DNA of 36,307 bases from a virus: positions 1-36,307 of the IMG/VR virus record IMGVR_UViG_3300046167_000195; one strand, 5' to 3'. Each line of letters starts with the position of its first letter. Positions within the stretch are counted from its first letter, which is position 1. This document shows positions 31,401 to 36,307 of the stretch, piece after piece. The notes beneath the pieces were generated by a model. The model was not told the origin of the DNA and ran no database searches. It saw only the letters and a program-made list of their open reading frames with translations. Position numbers and translations under genes: made by a program.

Positions 31401-33621
31401 ATGGGTCGTCTTCATCAGTAGGAGTAGTAGAAGAGTCACCTCCGCCACCTCCACCGCCACCTATTTCAGGCTCAGGTTCAGGCTCAGGCGTTTCTTCAGT
31501 AGGGTCGTACTCAGGGTCTATAAAAATTTCTGTTGGTTCGTTAGGGTCTCGTACACGAATAATGTTGCCAGATTGATCTACGTCATTAATCTGACCGTAC
31601 TCTTCACTTCTATCGTAGTTAAAGTCTATTACTACTTGAGAACCGTTAGTATTAACTGTGTATCCTGACTGAGCCAGTGCTTCAACTAATTCTTCTTGAG
31701 TTGAGACACCAAACAAACCCATTAAAACTTCCTGGTCTGAATCGGAGAGACCAAAGAAACCGTTAGCGTCTACTCCTGTTCCAATGCTTGTCATGTGATC
31801 GACAATGGAACCAATGTCTTGTTGATCTACTGCACTATCAATAGCAGATTGAAAAGCAGTGTCTGAAAACTGTCTAGGATCATAAGGAACCTGACCTTCA
31901 GTTAAACCTGTTAGTTGGTCTACAACAGTAGGGTCACTTACTATGTTACCGTCGGCGTCAAACCATTGACCTTCGTCTTGGTAGTAAGCAAGGTTGCCTT
32001 CAGAGTCATAAAGACCGTCCTGACCTAACTGGATTTCTCCTGTAGCAATAATAGACGCGCCATCTTCAGCAAAGCCGTCATAGTAATCAACAGTGCCGTC
32101 TTCGTTTACTGCAGCAGTGCCTCCTAAGTCATAGACATTACCGTCAGCGTCAACATAAGTTCCGTCAGAAGTATACCGAAGTCCTTCTATGTCTTGACCT
32201 AGAATTCTATTACCGTTTTCGTCGGTATAGTAGTAGTATGAACCAGGGTCTATGTAGCCTTCACCTGCTCTGTACTCTAGTTCTTCTTCGTCTACTTCCT
32301 CTATAGCACCTTCTACAGCATCACCAATTTGACTTACAATTTCTTCAAACTGTTCTGTGTACTCAGAGATGTCAGTGTCAAATAAACCTTCTGCTTGTGA
32401 CAAGAAGTCTTCAATAGCACTAATGTCTGGTACGTAGCCTCTAAAGAATTCCTCAAGCTGGTCTAACTCAGTTTGTGCTAAGTCTTCTAGGTTTTCTAAG
32501 TACTCACCAAACTGGTCCGTAAAACCTGCGCGAACCATAGCTTCAATAAGCTGTTGTGGGTCTAATTCACCGCTTGTAGCTAACTGAGTAGCTGAGTTAA
32601 TAACACCTGCTTGAACAACAGCGTCAACAAACTCGTTACCTGTTTCTAATGCTTGGAGTGCTTCCTGTGCAATGTCGGTGTCTAACAAACCACCAGTAAC
32701 AGCAGCTTGTATAACACTTTCAAGGCTTACGTCTAAGTCACCACCTGTTAAGACGCCGGTAGCTACCTGTGAGATTACTGAGTTAACAGCAGCAGAAAAA
32801 GCCGCAGCAGAAGCACCACTTAAACCTACTGTAGAAGAAAGAGCAGAGCCAACTCCAGCACCGCCTAAAGCTAAGCCTACAGCAATTTGGAAACCTGCTT
32901 TAAAGATGTCTCCGGCACCGGAACTTTGGTCTTCTACTTTAACGTAAGCTGACCCATTCCATCTAAACCGGTCTCCCGAAGTAGAATAAAGGTCAGTAAC
33001 AACACCGTACTTACGTAGTAATGCTTGGTTGGCTTCAGAGTTCAACCAGTTGTTATAAGCACCAGCTTGAGTACTAGTTTGTTGTCTACGTAGGTTTTCT
33101 AAGTTTTGACCAGGGTCGCTAGGATCAATAGTTAAGTCAGCGTCACCCTCAAGAATCATCTGTTGATCTTCGGTAAAGCCGGTGTCTGCGTTAGCCCAGT
33201 CTCCAACAGTCAGCTCACCAGACTGAAGTAACTCTTCACGCTCAGTCATGTAAGCAAGATAATTGTCAAACGTACCGAATACTTCAGGTAGTCTGTTTAC
33301 TTCGTCGCTTTCAAAGTACTCACGTAGTTCGTCTACAGTAACCTGTCGAACTTCTCCTTCCTGACCATAAAGATAGTTCTGTTGTGCTCCTCCTCTTTCC
33401 CTACCTTCTATAAACGTAAAGGTCATTTCTTCTGTTTCTGGCTCTGGAGCAGGAGCAGGTTCTGAAGTAGAAGGTGGTCTAACTATAGGGGCTTGCTTTG
33501 TGGGACCACCTTTGACCCCACCAGTTGGCAGTGTTGGTTGGCCTACAGTTTCATCAAAGGTAGGCGTACCTCCTGAGTACATGCTCCCACCTGTAAACAT
33601 TCCTCGAGAACTTTTAGCCAT
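30592..33621 (-). CDS. Giant virion protein, N-terminal part (tail-associated, TolA-like coil)
   Basis: 1,009 residues up to a TAG at 30592. A Pro/Gly-rich start (about 1-60) is followed by helical and beta regions. Residues about 250-400 are Ala/Gly-rich and membrane-compatible, about 470-590 are Asp/Gly/Tyr blades (SDGTYVDADGNVYDLGG, then YDSEGNLAYYQDEG), followed by an acidic Pro-Glu linker with a run of glycines, and the charged coil from about 750. Inserting one A at 30604 continues the frame to 28727 for a total near 1,631 residues. It stands between holin and tail adaptor. A virion role is inferred from position; no enzymatic motif was recognised. Confidence 0.75.
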   Translation of the reverse strand: MAKSSRGMFTGGSMYSGGTPTFDETVGQPTLPTGGVKGGPTKQAPIVRPPSTSEPAPAPEPETEEMTFTFIEGRERGGAQQNYLYGQEGEVRQVTVDELREYFESDEVNRLPEVFGTFDNYLAYMTEREELLQSGELTVGDWANADTGFTEDQQMILEGDADLTIDPSDPGQNLENLRRQQTSTQAGAYNNWLNSEANQALLRKYGVVTDLYSTSGDRFRWNGSAYVKVEDQSSGAGDIFKAGFQIAVGLALGGAGVGSALSSTVGLSGASAAAFSAAVNSVISQVATGVLTGGDLDVSLESVIQAAVTGGLLDTDIAQEALQALETGNEFVDAVVQAGVINSATQLATSGELDPQQLIEAMVRAGFTDQFGEYLENLEDLAQTELDQLEEFFRGYVPDISAIEDFLSQAEGLFDTDISEYTEQFEEIVSQIGDAVEGAIEEVDEEELEYRAGEGYIDPGSYYYYTDENGNRILGQDIEGLRYTSDGTYVDADGNVYDLGGTAAVNEDGTVDYYDGFAEDGASIIATGEIQLGQDGLYDSEGNLAYYQDEGQWFDADGNIVSDPTVVDQLTGLTEGQVPYDPRQFSDTAFQSAIDSAVDQQDIGSIVDHMTSIGTGVDANGFFGLSDSDQEVLMGLFGVSTQEELVEALAQSGYTVNTNGSQVVIDFNYDRSEEYGQINDVDQSGNIIRVRDPNEPTEIFIDPEYDPTEETPEPEPEPEIGGGGGGGGDSSTTPTDEDDPLASTVPSADDTAEEIQKDQAEAAAERQQKEQDAAAERQKDAAAAERQKDADAAAERASKDAAAEASKDAAERADKETAEKAEKESAAETQQKEQAAAEEAQKEATAETEQKEAEAAEAADKEAQAETEQKEADAAEKAEKDAAAETQEKEQAAAEQLKKDTKAETQEKEQAAAEKAEKDRQAEEDKKELAEAEGKDAEETQKEQQAETEEKEAAAEQAEKDAEAETQKKEVIAAEQTKKEAEAETQEKEEQAAEEAKKEADAETQEKKK

Positions 33622-34020
33622 TTACTTTTCCCTTGATACGCCCTTGGTTTTTTCATAAGAACGCATAGCACCAAGACCAAGCATACCCATTAGTACAGGC
33701 ATCATAGTCTCTAGGTCAATGAGTGGTATAGTGACTTCAATAGCCAGCAAAGCTAAAACAAAGTTGGTAAACGGTATGACCATAAAGTTGCCCATCATAC
33801 CTAGTACGCAACACCAGCCAACAGCAGGTCTCCAACCAGAGACAAACAAGGACTTGTGTGCTGCTTCTACCTTGTTAACCTCTAGTTGTGACTTAGCAAG
33901 CTCCTGAGCGTGTCTCTGAGCCATTGTAGCGACTTCATGAGCTAACCTAGCCTTCTGGTCCTTGTCTTGTACAAACTTGTCCAGAAGCCCTGTAACAGGC
34001 CCTATGAGCGACTCAATCAT
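33622..34020 (-). CDS. Holin, three-segment type (GTA-holin-like)
   Basis: 132 residues: an amphipathic, charged N-terminal half (LAHEVATMAQRHAQELAKSQ), then SGWRPAVGWCCVLGMM, a signature I associate with the GTA_holin_3TM family, and hydrophobic stretches at about 62-80, 82-100 and 104-120, with a basic tail. It would open the inner membrane and release the M15 endolysin. Its stop is the base before the giant-protein start. It overlaps the next upstream gene by 4 nt. Confidence 0.8.
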   Translation of the reverse strand: MIESLIGPVTGLLDKFVQDKDQKARLAHEVATMAQRHAQELAKSQLEVNKVEAAHKSLFVSGWRPAVGWCCVLGMMGNFMVIPFTNFVLALLAIEVTIPLIDLETMMPVLMGMLGLGAMRSYEKTKGVSREK

Positions 34021-34214
34021 CTAGCAAACTCCAAGATAGCAATAGCCATAGTCACGATAAGAGCAATAGAAGCAAAGCCACCTGTCATCATCTTCTCTAG
34101 TTTGTCAAAGCGTTGATTGTGTGCGTCCAATTGCATCTGAATCATTTCATAACGAATACTACACTCACGCTCATGAGCTTCTAACCGACTTAATGCTTGC
34201 TCTAGATCTGACAT
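34017..34214 (-). CDS. Tail-anchored coiled-coil membrane protein (lysis-associated)
   Basis: 65 residues: a coiled coil (LEQALSRLEAHERECSIRYE, AHNQRFDKLEKMM) followed by one C-terminal membrane segment (GGFASIALIVTMAIAILEF). This is the layout of XhlA/hemolysin-like holin partners. Neighbouring holin and spanin-like genes and ATGA coupling support a lysis role. Confidence 0.65.
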   Translation of the reverse strand: MSDLEQALSRLEAHERECSIRYEMIQMQLDAHNQRFDKLEKMMTGGFASIALIVTMAIAILEFAR

Positions 34215-34216
34215 GA

Positions 34217-34585
34217 CTATTCCTTACCGCTTTGGTGATCCACAGTTACCTGTGCATTTAACTTACCTATCTCTACTTCTACTTTATTTAACTGCCTGCG
34301 TAACTCGTGTATCTCTATGTTGCGTTCTTCCAGAGCCATAATCTTAGCGTTCTGTATAAGATCATCTGGTAAAGCACCACGTAAACCTAAAGGCCATTCA
34401 CGAACAAACGCAGAGTTTTCCAGTATGTTCATGTTCTGTATTTCTTGACCGTGTTCAATAGAGATGATACGAGTGTCAAGAGTTACGTAAGCAGTAGTAG
34501 CCATAACGATGCCAGCACCAAGAGCAACTAAGTTCCTTAGCGGTATAGCTACTCTGGTGTTGTCATCAATCTCAGGCATTACCAA
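34217..34585 (-). CDS. Membrane-anchored coiled-coil protein, candidate inner-membrane spanin
   Basis: 122 residues with a short cytoplasmic head, one membrane segment (about 18-35, LVALGAGIVMATTAYV) and a periplasmic helix ending in a coiled coil (ALEERNIEIHELRRQLNKVE). This is the architecture of Rz-type inner-membrane spanins, next to the holin. No separate outer-membrane lipoprotein (lipobox) gene was found, so the assignment is tentative. Confidence 0.55.
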   Translation of the reverse strand: MVMPEIDDNTRVAIPLRNLVALGAGIVMATTAYVTLDTRIISIEHGQEIQNMNILENSAFVREWPLGLRGALPDDLIQNAKIMALEERNIEIHELRRQLNKVEVEIGKLNAQVTVDHQSGKE

Positions 34586-34884
34586 GGCATACCATCAGCA
34601 GACACAGGGTTCTTCTGTGCTTCGATGTTAGCTGTTAATGCCGCCTCAGTAGCGTCTTGGTCGACTGACTCGTGTACCCATGCCAGTACAGCAGACTCAG
34701 TAAGGTCATCGTAAGCAACAAAGCCGTCAGCATCAGCGTCAGGTGTAAAGCCTACAGTGCCATATGAGGATGCAGTAAATGTGTTGTCACCAACAGTTTC
34801 AGATTCAGTAACACGCCAGTGTGCAACGGTTACACCGCCGTCTGCCACGTTACGCTCAAGGTTTGAGATAGTCCATGTAGCCAT
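34579..34884 (-). CDS. Small protein downstream of the tail fibre, unknown function
   Basis: 101 residues, soluble, Thr/Ala/Asp-rich (MATWTISNLERNVADGGVTV, then AYDDLTESAVLAWVHESVD). I recall similar short proteins next to fibre genes in marine phages and cyanophages, but no function. It overlaps the spanin-like gene by 7 nt and follows a related-looking 75-residue gene after 2 nt. Confidence 0.7.
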   Translation of the reverse strand: MATWTISNLERNVADGGVTVAHWRVTESETVGDNTFTASSYGTVGFTPDADADGFVAYDDLTESAVLAWVHESVDQDATEAALTANIEAQKNPVSADGMPW

Positions 34885-34886
34885 TG

Positions 34887-35114
34887 TTATGCTCCAAATA
34901 CTGCGTTGCAGATAGCCTGCACGTTTGATGGTTCAGATGACCAGTCGTCACCTGATTGAATTACATGACGGTGATACGACTGTGAAATTACAGCACCGTC
35001 TTCTAGTACACGAGTAGCAGTCCGCACTTGAACAGAGGTTACGTCGTTGCCGTCCTCGTCTTGTCCTGTGACTACTTCGATTTTGTCTGCTGTTACGCTT
35101 TTAGTTAGTGCCAT
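34887..35114 (-). CDS. Small protein downstream of the tail fibre, unknown function
   Basis: 75 residues with beta character (TADKIEVVTGQDEDGNDVTS, TRVLEDGAVISQSYHRHV). An AAAGGAG ribosome site precedes the ATG. It is the first gene after the tail-fibre stop (48-nt gap that holds no clear terminator). Possibly a fibre-associated or assembly protein; not identified. Confidence 0.7.
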   Translation of the reverse strand: MALTKSVTADKIEVVTGQDEDGNDVTSVQVRTATRVLEDGAVISQSYHRHVIQSGDDWSSEPSNVQAICNAVFGA

Positions 35115-35162
35115 TGTCTTTCTCCTTTAGTCCAGCCTTAAAATCCACTAAAGCTATGGTTG

Positions 35163-36307
35163 TTAAACTTGATACGAACCTGTAAAACGCCAAGTTCCTG
35201 AAACACCCCATTGCGAAACAGTCATAGTAGTTGTGCCTGTTGCTGTATCCCAAACAAGCGGTGTAATTGTTGTAGCACTTTGATTAATTCTTGCCGCACC
35301 TGCCTGTCCTGCTACAAGACCTGCGTTGGCGGCTTGACCACACGACAGTGATGCGTTTTGTCCTGCGTTGGTAGTTTGGGTAAACGGTAGACCACCTAAA
35401 GTTAAATCACCAGAAGCAGTACCATGCCCGTTAGTTGCTAAATAAATGTCTACAAAAACACGATTTCCAACTTTCGTGTAGTGACCCGATGCCGCTGAAA
35501 TTGTCTGCCCACTACCAGATGCAGGTGTCCATGTAGGAGTAAACGTCCCTTCTTCATAGTCATCCAGAAGATTGGCTGAACCTGTGCCGCCTAGGTAGAC
35601 ACCGCCTGACAGGTAAAGGTCGGTATAACGATAGTTTGCGTTGCCTAACTTAACGGTCGCATCAGCCGCTACACCATTAGAACTAGGTATTAATGCATTG
35701 GTGCCAAACTCGACACCGCCATGACCTGAACCGCCACTGATAAATAAGTTATCGCTGTTGTCTACGCCAATACTACCGACTGTGGAGCCGTCTTTGCGGA
35801 ACTGTAAAATGGTGCCATCACTATTTCCTGTGCGGTTCATCATGGCAACAATGTCTGCCTCACGAGCCATATCTACTCTGTCATCGCCACCCGCTTTAAA
35901 ACCCCCGCCAGTCGTATTGTTATAAAGAGTTGTATCAGTAGTACCAACCAGCAAGTTGCCGCTAGAGTCGATACGCATGCGTTCTGTGTTGTTGAACCCG
36001 TAAAACGCTAAAGAGTTATCACTATGGTCGAATTTAATTGCACCTGTTGCGCTATCACTAGCGTCACCAAATACAATCATATTGTCACTGCCATCAGCAG
36101 ACGTCATACGTATACGGGCAGAACCTGAAGAGCTACTTATGTGTAAGTTTTCTGCTGGACTGCTAGTGCCAATACCAACATTTTGAGAAGAGTCTATGGT
36201 GATAGCTGGAGAAGCACCCGTCGCTAACTTCATAGTGTCTGCGTTGTGGTCGTAACTTACATAACCTCTATATCTTTCATTGCCGGTTGTTCCGTCTGCA
36301 AACAAAA
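35163..36307 (-). CDS. Tail fibre protein, C-terminal third (continuation from position 1)
   Basis: The frame enters at 36307 as the second base of a Leu codon begun at position 1 and runs to the TAA at 35163. The junction reads TTDTNY then LLFADGTTGNERYRG, a sequence characteristic of marine fibre modules. It carries VGIGTSSP, ERMRIDSSGNLLVGTTDT and the closing domain DDYEEGTFTPTW, then YTKVGNRVFVDIY, recognised from memory as the common C-terminal region of phage fibres that carries the receptor-facing tip. A start at 36305 (TTG), suggested by the window edge, is an artefact. Confidence 0.9.
   Translation of the reverse strand, partial: LFADGTTGNERYRGYVSYDHNADTMKLATGASPAITIDSSQNVGIGTSSPAENLHISSSSGSARIRMTSADGSDNMIVFGDASDSATGAIKFDHSDNSLAFYGFNNTERMRIDSSGNLLVGTTDTTLYNNTTGGGFKAGGDDRVDMAREADIVAMMNRTGNSDGTILQFRKDGSTVGSIGVDNSDNLFISGGSGHGGVEFGTNALIPSSNGVAADATVKLGNANYRYTDLYLSGGVYLGGTGSANLLDDYEEGTFTPTWTPASGSGQTISAASGHYTKVGNRVFVDIYLATNGHGTASGDLTLGGLPFTQTTNAGQNASLSCGQAANAGLVAGQAGAARINQSATTITPLVWDTATGTTTMTVSQWGVSGTWRFTGSYQV

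Overview
The window reads as a complete, gene-dense genome of a lytic marine podovirus of about 36.3 kb, displayed as a circle cut inside the tail-fibre gene. The reading frame that runs off position 1 on the minus strand continues in frame at position 36307, giving one uninterrupted 1,130-residue fibre protein. No integrase, repressor, tRNA or phage RNA polymerase was recognised. The gene set (T7-like polymerase, primase-helicase and endonuclease I, a B12-dependent ribonucleotide reductase, an M15 endolysin, marine-type fibre modules) resembles, from memory, the RNA-polymerase-lacking T7-like marine podoviruses of the Zobellviridae/Cobavirus kind. That placement, and a marine proteobacterial host, are inference.

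Layout. A divergent non-coding region at about 10,524-11,106 carries a strong minus-strand sigma70-type promoter, a perfect DnaA box and GGTGCAAC repeats, and is the best origin candidate. To its right, the plus-strand replication arm (11,107-21,908) starts with small unknown genes and a cytosine-5 methyltransferase whose +1 frame holds a second long ORF with recognisable motifs. Next come a sigma-region-4-like microprotein, more small genes, an ssDNA-binding protein, primase-helicase, an HNH endonuclease, DNA polymerase, a Cas4-like exonuclease, endonuclease I, a DUF3310 protein and class II ribonucleotide reductase. The arm ends at a strong terminator at 21,914-21,935.

To the left of the origin, the minus strand reads through a putative small terminase, endolysin, a small virion-type protein, large terminase, portal, a cluster of tiny lysine-rich genes, a frameshifted QueC, two small genes, scaffold and major capsid protein (MCP). 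A promoter inside the 3' end of queC and a hairpin terminator after MCP define a separate capsid transcription unit. The minus strand continues through the tail fibre, across the window edge (36307 downwards), to two small proteins, membrane-anchored lysis-type proteins and a holin. It ends with a giant virion protein containing an Ala/Glu/Lys/Gln coil (split by a -1 frameshift), tail adaptor, tail nozzle and three probable internal or ejection proteins, meeting the replication arm tail to tail.

How it works together. Transcription must use host RNA polymerase, and the visible promoters are near-consensus sigma70. The replication arm supplies a nearly self-sufficient replisome with nucleotide recycling. 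Dcm and possibly QueC suggest protection of the genome by base modification. The most unusual items are the dual-coding methyltransferase gene, the two single-nucleotide frameshifts occurring at the same 9-mer, the giant helical repeat protein, and the stacked overlaps at the 3' end of the portal gene.
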